Source: Termitomyces sp. T153
Lineage: Eukaryota > Basidiomycota > Agaricomycetes > Agaricales > Lyophyllaceae
Assembly: GCA_018296165.2 (NCBI GenBank)
Contig: JACKQL020000004.1
Span: 558,001 to 622,000, forward strand
Direction: 5' to 3'
Length of the DNA: 64,000 nt
Under the pieces are notes generated by a model, which was given only the letters and a program-made list of their open reading frames with translations, was not told the origin of the DNA and did no database searches. Position numbers and translations under genes: made by a program. Positions 47,911 through 59,449 of the stretch are shown piece by piece; position 1 is the stretch's first letter; the number at the start of each line of letters is the position of its first letter.

Positions 47911-48232
47911 TGTTAGAATCCTATACAAGTGTAAGCCTCAGTCTTGTTGTAACCAATTGTATATTTCTTTAGTCATACCTATACAAGTGTAAGCTATCAC
48001 ATGTCAGTATAGGTTATGACTTTTCATGTAAGTAAGCAACTCACCCTCAGTCTTGTTGTAACTGACTGAGGGTGTTGTTGTATACATATGGTATATATAT
48101 GTATTCTATAACAATGGTTGTATTGTAATTAGTTCAAACAATGGAGAGAAAGAGGGTCAAGCATAATAAAGAAAAGAACATATCGACCATTGGTGGCCAC
48201 TCTGATATTAAGGTTTTCAGTAAATTCCAACA
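47911..48232 (-). repeat. Copia 3' LTR (322 bp)
   Basis: 58 bp longer than its partner because of an internal duplication that repeats cctatacaagtgtaag. It differs from the other LTR at several TG/CA mirrored sites (for example 'ggttatgac' against 'ggttacaac'). Confidence 0.9.
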
Positions 48233-48287
48233 CTCCTCCTCAATGGAAACCTCTATTCCATATCTCCTCCTCACATGGGATTGTGAG

Positions 48288-48632
48288 TTATTTCAGTCTG
48301 AGTAATGATCTCAATCTGCAGAATTGAGGTCCTGGTAGTGCCTTTGTGAAGAGGTTGGCAATATTGTATTTTGTGTTAATGTAGTGAATGGAGATCTTGT
48401 TAGATTGGGCACACTCACAAAGAAAGTGGTATTTGATGTCAACATGTTTTACTTGTGAGTGGAGGGTTGGGTCTTCCAAAAGCTTGATGGCAGCATTATT
48501 ATCACATAGTATTGGGGTGGGTTTTGCTGTCACATTGTATCCAATACCTTTCAGTAGGGTGCATAGCCAGATGCATTCCTGGGTGCTCTCAAATGCAGCC
48601 ATATATTTGGCCTTGCAGGATGAGGCAGCCAC
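48288..48632 (-). pseudogene. Copia RNase H
   Basis: The minus strand reads 'FESTQECIWLCTLLKGIGY', 'PILCDNNAAIKLLEDP', 'VKHVDIKYHFLCECAQSNKI' and 'NIANLFTKALPGPQF', the standard C-terminal RNase H of Copia elements. Open over 114 codons, but the upstream parts of pol are broken. Confidence 0.9.
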
Positions 48633-48956
48633 TGTTTTTTGCTTTCATGCTGCCCATGACATGATACCTGATCCCAAACTCCATGCATATCCACCAATGC
48701 TCCATCTTGTATCTACACAGTTTGTACAGTTGGAGTCTGTGAAGCTGGTGAGATTGACTGAATTGCTGGTCCCACCCAGTGTCAGTACTAGATGGCAAGT
48801 TCCTTTGAGGTAGCACACAAGTCATAGGGCAGCATTCCAGTGAATGGTGGCATAGGAATCAACATACTGGTTTAATTGTTGTACCACATAAGCAATATCA
48901 GGATGTGTTGAGATGGCAACATATAAGAGGCAGCTGACCAGAGCGCAGTATGGTGT

Positions 48957-49652
48957 TCATTGTAGTTTAGTTTGTTCCTTGGTGCTTAATGTGGATTGGT
49001 CTATGTGACATAGTTTGAGTCCTGGTTCCATAGGGAGCAGTAAGGGAGCAGCAGCTTTTTGGCCAAACTGCTGTATAATTTTGTCAATAAGAGTGGTCTG
49101 TGATAGGAATATGGATGAGTCTTCATGATTCCATTCAATGGCAATGCCAACAACAAACTTTGGGAGACCTAGATTGGAGATGGTCCATACTTTGCACATC
49201 TGCACTTTGAAGCATTCATTTTTGTCCTTGCTACTGGTAATAAACAGAAAGTCATTGACATGTATGGCTGCAATGGTGGTTCCTGTGTCAGTTTTGCAGT
49301 AGTATATGCAGGACTTGCATGACAGATGCATGAATCCCCAGGAGATCATATTGTTGTTAAGGGTGGAATTCCATATCCTGCCAGCTTGCTTTATTTTGTA
49401 GAGTCCCCTTACCAGTCAACAGACCCAGCCTTCCTTTCCAGGCTCCTCAAATCCCTCAGGTTGTTCCATATATTGAACTTCATTGTTGGGGAGGAGCCCA
49501 TACAGAGATGCTGTCTTGACATCTATCTGTGTGGCATCCCAGTTGTTTGTCACTGCCAAGTGCAGTAGTATCCTCCAGGATTCCATGCATGCCATAGGTG
49601 ATGTGGTTTTCATGTAGTCCTGTCCATAGATTTGTTTGTAGCCTTTGAACAC
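48957..49652 (-). pseudogene. Copia reverse transcriptase, first active-site Asp lost
   Basis: The N-terminal piece (49,652-49,416) has 'WDATQIDVKTASLYGLLPN' and 'YMEQPEGFEEPG'. The palm (49,349-48,957) has 'TTIAAIHVNDFLFITSSKD', where the family has VDD: the first Asp is Asn (codon 49,256-49,254), a GTCGAT-to-GTCAAT change at a CpG. It continues with 'LIDKIIQQFGQKAAAPLLLP'. Confidence 0.88.
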
Positions 49653-50494
49653 AAGCTGTACCTTGAATCTGACTGCCTTGCCTCACTCATCGCATTTGAT
49701 CTTGAAGATTGGGCATCCCTTTCTGACTTTGTGTCTGGCTGGTACATCCTCTTGAGCAATCAGTTCCCATACTCTCATGTCTTTAAGGGACTTTATTTCA
49801 TCCCAGTATGCTTCCTCCCATCATTTTGCATCAGCTGATTGTTGATTTTCCTTTCAGGTACATGATTCATTGCATAGATCGAGGCTTGATGGGTTGTTAA
49901 GTGATTCAGTAACATGTAAGAGCTGTTCTATTGCATCAAGGGTTGCAACATTTGCTAGGTCAAGTTCAGCAGGGTTGGCCTCAGGGATGTTGTCTTTGTT
50001 GTGGTTATTGTCATGTGCCACAACAGCTTGTGCCTGTTTGTTGCTGCCCTCACTTATTCACTTGCCTTGTGAGATCTCTGGATGGCATGATCAAGATGTG
50101 TTATTCTCAGGTTGTCAGGGTCAGTTTTGTCTGTTGGTGTCCAGATGCAGCTTGATCTGTGTGGCTCTACCAGGTTGTTATTTGGTTGGATGTCCTCTAT
50201 CCTTGCATTGGGTGCAGAAGCCTCAGGGAGGATGGTTGGTGTGAGGTTGGCTCCATTGATGTCATTGTCTGTGAGGAAGGGGGAGTCAGCAGCTGATTCC
50301 TTGATCTAATTGATGGAAGTAAGTTCTTTTGGATTGCGATGGGTCCTGTTAGTCAGTGCAAGTGGAATTGGATGTCCATCATGTCTTTCTAGAAATTTGA
50401 CATGGTACAATTCATAGATCTTCTGGGTCTTTGGATCATAACACTGATACATTTTTGAGTTTTGTCCACAGCCAATCAGGATGCATTGTATGGA

Positions 50495-51031
50495 CTAGCC
50501 ATTGATTTTTGGATTGTGCTGATTAAGGATCAGCACAAAGGCCTTGCAGCCTATCTCATGCATGTACATATAATTGGGTGTGTGCTTGTACCACATTTCA
50601 TATGGAGTCTTACCATCCAGTGACTTGGTCAGAGTTTTGGTGTGTAGGTGAGTGGCTGTTAGGTAAAATTTGTCCCACAGAGCAGTGGGGCATCTGGCAG
50701 CTAACCTCATTGTTCTTGCCTTTCCTTGCAGTGTACAATGCATTCTTTTGACACAGCCCATATGCTGTGATGTGTATGGTGCCCCATACTCTTGTTTTGT
50801 ACCTTTTGATGCAAGCCATGTTGTCATATTGTTGCTGTCAAGTTCCCCATCATGTCCTGTGCAATAAATGGTGATCTTCTTTCCAGTTTTGAGTTCTCTA
50901 GCTTTTTCCAAGACTTGTAGTGTAGCAAACACATCACCTTTTGACTTAAGAGGAATGGACCATGCCATGGCAGAATAATGATTGACCAAATCCATCACAT
51001 ATTTGTTTCCAGTTTGTGACTGTACATTCAT
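50495..51031 (-). pseudogene. Copia integrase core, first catalytic Asp lost
   Basis: The minus strand reads 'MNVQSQTGNKYVMDLVNHYS', where the family has Asp at the Asn (codon 50,983-50,981, again a CpG to CpA change), then 'GAPYTSQHMGCVKRMHCTLQ' around the Glu region, and 'ALWDKFYLTATHLHTKTLTK'. Inactive by family knowledge. Confidence 0.86.
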
Positions 51032-51140
51032 GGGACCTGCAAGATCTATTCATACTATCTGCATTCTATCCATTGCTCTACACCCCTCCTCCCTTGCCTT
51101 TGGGACTGGTGTTTTTGTCTGCTTTCCAATTATGCAGAGG

Positions 51141-51740
51141 TCACATTTCAGTTGAGCAAGGAGTGAGGTAGTGGGTGTACCTGAGAGTAGGCCTGAGTGA
51201 GCCATAGTAGCAATGACTTGATAGTTTGCATGTCCAAGTCACCAGTGCCAGGTGTTCAAGTTTACAGGATGTTGGGCAGATAGGGCATGCTCTGCAAGTG
51301 TGTTCTGCAGATTGAGTGTGTATAGTCAATATCCAGGGATCAGCAGACCAGATGCCAAGAGGATGCCACTGTTTTGGTTCAGTATTGTTATCCCTTTGTA
51401 GTTGAATGAGATGGAAGCATTCATGAAGACTGCCAATGCACTGACTGAGATGAGACAGACTGTAGACTCTGGTACATATAAAGTGTTTTTGAGTACAATC
51501 TCTGCCTTCCTTTGTATGTGAAGACAAATCTGTCTGACTCCAATTGCTGCAATTGATGTCCCTCCAACACCTTTCACAGGTTGATGAGAGATGGCTTGTA
51601 GGGTGACAAAGTCAGACATGTATGGTGAGATATGCACTGTAAGTCAACAAAAAATGGCTTCTTGTGTAGTGAAATAAGTGGAGTCCATTTGGCTTGGTTC
51701 AGTGGTGCAATGACTGTAGTTGCAAGGATTGAATCAAGGT
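51141..51740 (-). pseudogene. Copia protease and pre-integrase region, active site destroyed
   Basis: The minus strand reads 'HISPYMSDFVTLQAISHQPV', 'KGVGGTSIAAIGVRQI', 'LKNTLYVPESTVCLISVSAL', the body of a Copia protease. In the expected DSGA segment only the Asp remains (KPFFVDLQCIS). A short deletion removes Ser-Gly and shifts the frame. Confidence 0.82.
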
Positions 51741-51796
51741 AAGGGGTGGTGTATTCATTCCAGTTTATGGATGCTCTTAAATCAGGGTCTGCCTCT

Positions 51797-52955
51797 TGTC
51801 AGGTTCTGCTGACCCCGGGGGCTCAGCTGCACTGGGCGAGTCCTTACTGGGCAGGCGTGATTCCCCTGCATTGGTAACCAAACACTCGAAGACGTTCCGG
51901 GCCCTGGTGGCTTGCGTGGGTAGCTGGGGAGCTGTGATCCAGACAGATCTGGGAAGGTCCGGAGAAGTCGGATCGTGGGGAAACGAGACGGTCTTGGCGG
52001 AGTTCAGGCAGAAGGCCGTATGGGAGATTTGTGGAAGTGAGGGAGTAGGTGGCTGTGTGATTAATGGGAACGGGGCCGGGATTTGATGGGAGATCATTTG
52101 GAGCTGATGGGGTCCGGGACCGAGCGAAGAGTGAGGTTCAGACCTGGTAAAGGAGTGTCGGGGTTCGTAATCGTAATCACGGAGTTCGTGAGGTCGTTAG
52201 GGTTGATGAAGACTTGGGCACAACGGTCGGACGGAGTCACCAAGACAGCGTCAGACGAAATGGAATGGGGTTGATATGGAACAAGAGTGGATTCGGGTAG
52301 AGATACAAAACAATAATGAGAACGATAACAAAATGGAGACGAGACAAGACCGGGAGACTGAGATAAGACCGGGAGACTGAGATAAGACTGGGAGACTGAG
52401 ATAAGACCGGGAGACTGAGATAAGAAAACGAGACACAAGACACAAAACAATCAGACCATAGGTAACATTAAGCAATATCAAGACTAGGGTACAAAGAGCT
52501 ACTCGATGACTTATATACTGACTACCGGAGGACCTCGGGGTACGTCGGCTGTGGCGGCGGAGCTTGGCGGAGCTCGATGGAGGGGGCGCGTGTCGGTTGT
52601 GATCAAGGATCGTGCTGCGCTGATACGTTGATGGGATCATTGGAGAATGCGGGTTGCCCCGAGGTTGTCGTGATACTCCAGAATAGGTCAGGGTGTTTAG
52701 TTGATGATGGGGTGGCAAAGATTGGGAACAGTGGGGGTGGTTCTCGGGGTTTGGGAGGCCCAGGGTAAGTGTCAGTGGCTGCGGGGCAGGCACCAAAGTT
52801 GGCCAGGGGGCCGTCGGAGTTAGCCGGGGAGGCGTCGGAGTTAGCTGAAGTAGGCGCGGGGCATGGGCGGAAGTTCGGCGGAGCGTTGGGGGTCCCTTTG
52901 GGGTTTCGGGGGGTTGATGGACAATGTGCAGGGTTTCGGGGAACGGGTCGTGACA
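51797..52955. mobile_element. CpG-rich solo LTR nested inside the Copia element (1,159 bp)
   Basis: The segment starts TGTCAGG and ends CGTGACA (perfect TGTCA/TGACA ends) and is flanked by the 5-bp direct repeat CCTCT (51,792-51,796 and 52,956-52,960). Removing it brings the gag end and the protease start of the Copia element together. It is GC-rich and full of CpG, unlike the Copia around it, so it is much younger. It holds no recognised gene. It has TATA-like text (cttatatactgac near 52,510) and a four-unit 19-bp tandem repeat. Its internal element is absent from the window. Confidence 0.88.
52352..52427 (+). repeat. 19-bp tandem repeat inside the solo LTR, four units
   Basis: Units read gggagactgagataagacc, repeated four times with one to three changes. 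Possible enhancer-like repeats of the LTR promoter, or simple expansion. Confidence 0.85.
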
Positions 52956-52959
52956 CCTC

Positions 52960-54057
52960 TGCCATCAACCCTTGGTATTTGAAGAATTCAGTTGATGTTG
53001 CTTCAGGGGCAGAGGTGATTCCTGCAAATTCACTTGTTTTGGGTGCAGCTGTTGCTTCAAGCTGAATCTTCTGTAGATGTGTCATATCAACAATGTATGC
53101 TTGGCTGTCAAGGCCTTTCACTGTAATCCTGTTCTTGAAGGAGTTCCCGGCTCTTGGTTTTGCTCTTCCTCATGCAGCCTTACGTGCATTTATTGATTCT
53201 TTGATGGTCTTCCCAGCCATGCCTTCTCCTGGTCAGATGCACCATTGTTTAATGTGGCCTTGGCATGGCATATTTGTGGCCCTACAGATCTTGCAGCAGT
53301 ACTGACTTGGTCTATGATTGTGACAAGGTAGGTTACCCTTCACATCCTTTGCAGCAAGGGCAGTAGCAACCTCAGCCTGAAGAGGTTTCAATAGCATAGC
53401 AAGACTGTCAATAGTTTGGAAAAGCTTGCAGATATCCAAGGATGTGTAAGGCTTGTCCTTGGTGGAGTCAAAGAGACTGCATGAGACTTGAGTCTGTACC
53501 AACTCAAAGGACTTGTCATTTATAGAGTTGAGTAGTATGATGCACTTCAAGAGGTCTTTATCAATGGTCACTATAGCAAAGGCTCTATTGACGAGTTCAC
53601 AGATTTTTTGGGCAGTCATTTCAAGGAGATCAGATGCAGGCACATAGGTAGTAAGGGCCTCACAGATCAGCACTACTTGTTAAACAAATCCTTCACTCTG
53701 TGCTTGAGCTCTCAAAGCATTGTAACATTCTTTTGCTGTACTGTTGGTCTGTAATCCCTCCTGTTCCACATCTGATACTGCTGCCCTAATGATGCCCACA
53801 ATAAGGTCATTGTTTGCTAGCCAGTTGGCATATGCAACCAGTTCCTTGCTTGTGCTGGGCTCAGTGATGAGGCAGTCTGGTTTGTTCTCAAAAGCAAAGA
53901 TGTATTGGTCCAGACCACTCTGTTGGAGAAATATTTTGAGCTTGTTCAACCATTTCATGAATTTGCTGGTAGCCCAGTCAAATGGAGGAATGGTGGTGGG
54001 CCAGTGTGCATTGAGCTTTGCAGGGCAGATGTGGGGGTAGGCTGCATCAGTAGCCAT
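52960..54057 (-). pseudogene. Copia gag with zinc knuckle
   Basis: Pieces 54,057-53,680 ('LNAHWPTTIPPFDWATSKFM') and 53,673-53,233 ('FAIVTIDKDLLKCIILLNSI') form gag. A Cys/His knuckle-like end (CCKICRATNMPCQGHIKQWC) and 'FKGLDSQAYIVDMTHLQK'-type linker text follow near 53,120. Split by a stop at about 53,676. Gag binds RNA and forms the particle. Confidence 0.82.
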
Positions 54058-54251
54058 TGGGGAGATAGATCCTGTAGTGTGTGTGATGATTCCAGGGGTC
54101 CTCTAGGACAAAGAGATGTGAAGTCATTGCATATAGATAAGATAGGGATGCATTGATAATGTATGATTGATCAGGACTCAGGGTCCTATGTGATATGCAG
54201 AGAGACAAAGGTGCAGGATTCCAAGAGTTGTGTCAGCAAGGTCCCATAACC

Positions 54252-54515
54252 TGTTAGAATCCTATACAAGTGTGAGCTATCACATGTCAGTATAGGTTAC
54301 AACTTTTCATGTAAGTAAGCAACTCACCCTCAGTCTCATTGTAACCAACTGAGGGTGTCATTGTGTACATATGGTATATATATATATTCTATAACAATGG
54401 TTGTATTGTAATTATTTTTAACAATGGAGAGAAAGAGGGTTGAGCATAATGAAGAAAGGAACATATTGGCCATTGGTGGCCACTCTGATATTAAGGTTTT
54501 TGGTGAATTCCAACA
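54252..54515 (-). repeat. Copia 5' LTR (264 bp)
   Basis: Partner of 47,911-48,232, followed by the target duplication AGAAG. Confidence 0.9.
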
Positions 54516-54520
54516 AGAAG

Positions 54521-55036
54521 TCCATCCGGCCCCACTTATCCACATGTACTGATTTCACTCTACCAGCATGTTGGGCTTGAAGGACCTGGGCAGCCTGAGC
54601 CATAGCATCCTCCTGCACACCCTCCTAGCTCCCTCATTGGATGTTCTTGAGAATGTTTGCCTCATCCCTTTGGACCACAATCCCTTTTAAAGCACAGATG
54701 ACAAAAAGCTCAAGCTTGAGGAGTACAATGTTGTCATTATTGCCTGCTCCTGTGCCAGATCAGCTCTTCTAGACAGGGCATCTAGTTTTTCCATGCTCTA
54801 TCTGGGTTTGTGATGCATCAAGAAGTCAAAGTTGGCCAGATACAAGGACCATTGAGCTTGTCATCAATTGGGCTTCTTTGCCATACAGTACCCAAAGGTG
54901 TACTAGCAAACCAAAGATAGTGGTGAGGTCACTAACTCAATGCTGCCCAAATGACAGTCATTAAGAGAGTGCTAGAGTGATAGAAGAAAGCTTAGTGTCA
55001 AGAGAATGAGATCTGAACCCTGGGGCTGTAACAATG
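54521..55036 (-). mobile_element. Old Gypsy pol remnant, copy B, part 2
   Basis: Continuation of the remnant after the Copia insertion, matching copy A about 3,350-3,868 (linker and RNase H end). The point at about 55,040 is the unoccupied site of the Gypsy insertion found in copy A. Confidence 0.8.
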
Positions 55037-55625
55037 TATAATTCACTGATGGTTGTATAGAAAACATGACAGTATTTATATTAAGTAAGTATAATGAGAC
55101 CAAAAGAAGATGACAGCAATAAGTCAAGGTCAAATGGTCATTGACAACATACATAGGTAGGTCAACTGGTATGTCAGGTAAAATACAATAATCCAAAGTA
55201 TAGCCAAATATAACCCCTGGAATGACAGCCAGTATGATGGTCACAATGCTGCTATTACACTACAGGAATACAACTAAAATGATAAACAAGTCAATAGAAC
55301 TAAAAGAAGTAAAATGAACAGCCAAGTCACTAGAGAGTCACTAGCACTAGAAGTCCTAAAGGAAAATGGTCCAATGGGCTGAGGGCCTATGGTGCAAATT
55401 ACTTAGTCACTACAACATTGTGACAAAATTCTGGGACACTGCAAATCTCATCTAATAAAAATTCTATCTTGTAAAAACACTTCTTTTTCTATGTATAAAG
55501 CAATTGTCTCATCCAATTTTTGATAGCTCCAAAACTGAGGGGGTTCTGATTTTTTCAAGAGTCTGATTTGGCCACATACTATATATACTAATTACATAAG
55601 CATCAAAATATGACTAATATCTAAA

Positions 55626-56250
55626 AAAGGAACTATTGTGACTCTTATCAAAAGTTTCTGCTATAGTGTTGGGAATGCATTGATGAGACTTATACTTTGT
55701 AGAACTAAAGGACTTGACCTTGAACTGAGCATCCAGAGTGCCAAGCCCCTCCCTATATGCATCCATCTACCAATGCATCCAATGTTCCCATTTACAGATG
55801 GTTGAGAGTGGAACAGACTCCATTGCAAGTGGCATATTAGCCTTGAGCATGTCAAAAGTCATGTTACAGTGCTCATGGAGATATTTTTTGACTGCACCCT
55901 AGAAGAACTCAATAAAATTAAGTTGTGCCCTTTTTTCTTCAGATTCTCAACATATCTCTCATCAAACTCCAATAGAGACTCATAACCAGCCCCTTCTGAC
56001 ATCCCATCCTCCTCTCCCAATGACCAAGAGTCTTGATCTGAACTCGAGATTATGTTCACACCACCAGAATACCCAGACTATGATCCAGAAGTCTCCATTT
56101 TGATGCCAAGTAATTCCTCAATGCTGTTACAATCTGTGGGCACTGTTCCTGATCCAGAGAAAGGCATTGGCAATAGAATTTGTGTTTTGAGAGCAGCTCA
56201 TGCTTCATGTGCACGTGCAGCAGCTTCTTTTTGATACTTTCATGGAGGCA
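55626..56250 (-). pseudogene. DDE transposase with internal deletion (copy B)
   Basis: Same as 13,746-14,352: N-terminal 'SWSLGEEDGMSEGAGYESLL' and 'FDERYVENLKKK' fused to the Glu-bearing C-terminal part of the DDE domain, with the same TAG after the Glu. Copy B has an extra repeat of a few residues (GCIGRWMHIG) where A is shorter. Confidence 0.7.
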
Positions 56251-58706
56251 TTAGTTCTGTGAAGTAGTCTAGTTGACTTGTTGCCTCAATATTAATTAGC
56301 ATCTTTGAGTTCAAATGTTCAATAATTGGTCAAAACATAATAAATGCAATAGATCAATTATTAAGGCTCCTATCAAGCCAAAAAACATGAGAAATTCTGG
56401 GAAATCCCTAATTTTGTCCCAGGCCTCTGGCCAATTTGGCCACTGTCACAATGTTGTGGTGACTAGGTGATTCGCACCATAAACCAGACATGACAAAGTC
56501 ACATGATTATTGTATTATGTAAATACCAGAAAAATCTGTGAAGTTGCAAAAATATAGGAAAGGTTGCAGATTTGTGCTAACAAGAATAGGGTCTTATCAG
56601 CAGATGAGCAAAAGAGGACTTGGAAGTCAAGAATTCCAAAAATAGAGTCATGTGCCTCTGTCAGTTTATGTGTACCATCCCAAAGAAGTTTGATGAAAGT
56701 TTGATGGCTGTCAAAGAAGGCTGATGCCTTCCAAAGAATCTGATGCCTTCTAAAAATCTGATGCCTTCTAAAAATCTGATGCCTTCTAAAAATCTGATGC
56801 CTGCAAAGAAAAACTCTTACTGTTGACTAATATGATAATGTTCACAATTGATTTTGTTCATCTGACATAATGCTATGTCTTTGTTCCTTTATTATCATTT
56901 CTTGAGTCAGAATAGATTTTCATATCACTTTTCTTGTATTGCTATGTTGACGAATCTGTGGGTGCCAAATCTGTTCATTGAAATGACTTTCTTGGTAGCA
57001 CTGGCTTTGGCTGATCTGGTCTTGTCAGTCACTTTCTACTGACAGTGGGCAGATACACTTGTAGAAGCAGATTGCAGTATTACAAGTGGTAGCAACAGGC
57101 CAGTCACAACAGTAGGTCACTATTTGGTGGTGGATCCACTGCTGACAGTGGCTTACTATGCAGTAACAGTAGATAGCTAGACAGTGGTGGTTACCATATG
57201 ATAGGAATTCCATGTGCAGGTGGATGGAATCTACTTACAATAGACCCAGTCATATCAGCAGCTCTTAAGATCAGAATGCATTGCAGTATTCTCAGTTTGA
57301 AACAATCTGGTTAAAGGATTCTGCTGGATAAGTATAGTATGCCATATTGTAAGCCCTTGACAGCACCATATCATACACTACATTGTGAGGAATTTGCTAT
57401 GGTGAAGCAGAATCTGCTGGTGTTGTAGTATGCAATACACAACATATTCTGCTGACATATGTCTCTATGTGAGGGCCACTGCTCACTACAGACCTGATTG
57501 CATACCAAGCAAAAGCTTTGGCCTAACATTAGCAGTATGTAGAAGAAATGAAGCAGAGAGTGACTAAAGAGAAATCAGACAGAGTATCAAGATATGAGCA
57601 GGAGAACACAAAAGTAATTGAGGAGTACAAATTCAAATCACTGGATTTAGTCCTCATTTGAAATAATGCCATTGAAGAAAAGGTAGGGGCATTTAGAGTA
57701 ATTGCCTACCAGGTTAGACATAAGCTGTCCTTGCTCTTTAGCATTGAAAAGTTCATAGATGTGACACCAAGTACTCTCCAGAGTCTAATAAATTCAATGG
57801 ACAGCTCAGAAGAGGATGGAGAATATGTGAAGTATGCCTCAGACTCAGTTCAGAGCATTCAGAATAAGCATATAGAGACAAGAACCATATATTTGACAGG
57901 ATCAAATTAGTACTAGCTCAAGGAATAGATCTAGATGCTCCAGGGAATTGTTTGGAACTTAATTCAGATGAAGGGAATCATTCAGACTCAGCAGAAATAG
58001 AAGAGGATTGAGCATCGAACAAATGGCATTACAAAGCTATGCTATGCATAACTTACCTCATCTACATCAGCATGTAGCTGCAGTAGAGATAGCCTATGAT
58101 ATGGTATGTATACCTGGTGAAATCTACCAGCACCTATCATGTACTTAAGTAGAAGTTACTCTTGCTATGAATTGGGGGGCTTGCCTTCTCGAGCTGATCA
58201 TCTATCACATCCATGAAGCTCTCAATAGTTACGTTCTTTTTTCCTGATGCATCTTTTGTCCACTTTTTTTCAAAGATACACTTTGAAGATTATCTTGGCT
58301 TCGAGCATGTGAACAAAGCTAATACAGCACTATTCCACTACCTTACAATGTTCATCATTGATGGAACTTCTCATTAACGACATTCATTGACACTCAGCGC
58401 TCACCCCACAAGTGCGTTCTCACCTATAAGAGGCAGGGCTCTGCGAAGAGCTCCTCTAGTAGAGTACAACCATCTTGTTCCTTGAAAAGTAGACTTCGAA
58501 TTATAGCTGCATGTTCTATGTAAATCCTTACACCATTGTCAACAACGAGCGTATTATATGCACCTCAGGCTTCTCGCGTCATTTGACCTCAATTGACTTT
58601 CAAATTGCATCCGCAAGACCCTCCACACCTGCGTCCTGGTCGGACTAGTGATGGCTGGCTCTTATCATAATCATATGTGGGTTCTCAAGTATTGGATTCC
58701 CTCTCA

Positions 58707-58714
58707 TATAAATA
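58707..58714 (+). promoter_or_regulatory. TATA box of secreted protein gene B
   Basis: TATAAATA 85 bp (5' end) upstream of the ATG at 58,792, conserved with copy A. Confidence 0.6.
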
Positions 58715-58791
58715 GCTCGACAACCCAGGGATAAAAATTCACTACTAGGTCCTTTCCTCCCCTGCAGTCACTTCTATTGAGCCATCTTATA

Positions 58792-59110
58792 ATGGTTGCT
58801 TTGACACGTCCAACTTTCATCCTCTCATTCATCCTCACCAATATTCTTATCTCTTCTGGGAGCACAATACCTCTCACAGAACGCTCGGATGGGGATATTT
58901 CAGAGGTTGAGTCGGTCCCTCCGTCATCGGAGCTTACATGTCCTTTCGGCACAGGTGCTGCCTGTGGTGAGTATGAACTTGGGCTCTCAGAGCTGCACAA
59001 TATTCAGTTCTTTATAATTAACAGGGTCGATGTGCTGTGGGAACGATTATCTTTGTGCAATCGACTCGAATGGAAATTTGGGATGCTGCGAGCTTGGCTT
59101 GTTTTGTTAG
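58792..59110 (+). CDS. Small secreted cysteine-rich protein, copy B (spliced, 86 aa)
   Basis: My model is join(58792..58966, 59025..59110). The signal peptide is almost the same as in A (MVALTRPTFILSFILTNIL). The intron is GTGAGT...AACAG at the same position and phase. Exon 2 gives 'GSMCCGNDYLC', 'NLGCCELGLFC' and a stop. The Cys pattern is C-x7-C-x3-CC-x5-C-x9-CC-x5-C, one residue longer in the first loop than A. The signal peptide is nearly unchanged, while the loops between Cys differ strongly (DENYL against GNDYL, TLLDGNYA against IDSNGNLG). That fits diversification of the mature part. No named family recognised. Confidence 0.75.
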
Positions 59111-59449
59111 ATGCTATCGTGAATACTCTTATCTTTTCTAGCAAGATATTACTGTTGACACTCACCTCACCAGCTGCTGGTAACAAACTGTTTGTTAGCA
59201 CTTCGCAGGTGTATGGACAAATCATCCGCTTTTGTTTTTCCCCACATCTGCCGTGCTCAAGTCTATCTCGATATTCCTTGGAGATATTTTTTAACTCCTT
59301 TACCCGTTGAAGCCTTGCCCTATATCGGGTTCTGTCTACCTGTATATACTTTTCCTGACATTCAGATCAGTTCTGACTCGAGCCGCCCGTCTGCGCGAAC
59401 GAAGGCCTGGGCCGTGTCTAAGGCATCCCCGGCCCGTTGGTTTTTAATG

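Larger units (their letters stand above)
47911..54515 (-). mobile_element. Ty1/Copia retrotransposon nested in copy B
   Basis: LTRs at 47,911-48,232 and 54,252-54,515 (TGTTAGAATCC...AATTCCAACA) are flanked by the 5-bp target duplication AGAAG (47,906-47,910 and 54,516-54,520). Copy A has no insertion at this site. On the minus strand the order is gag, protease, integrase, RT, RNase H, which defines Copia. A purine-rich tract (ttgaggaggag on the minus strand) precedes the 3' LTR. Next to the 5' LTR, ggttatgggac could pair with a tRNA-iMet anticodon-loop fragment (inference). Many stops and lost catalytic residues make it inactive. A solo LTR sits between gag and protease. Confidence 0.93.

Noticed and set aside
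51777..53065. GC-rich ORFs on both strands between Copia gag and protease as real genes
   Set aside because: They lie in a bounded solo LTR with target duplications and consist of low-complexity Pro/Ser or Gly-rich frames.
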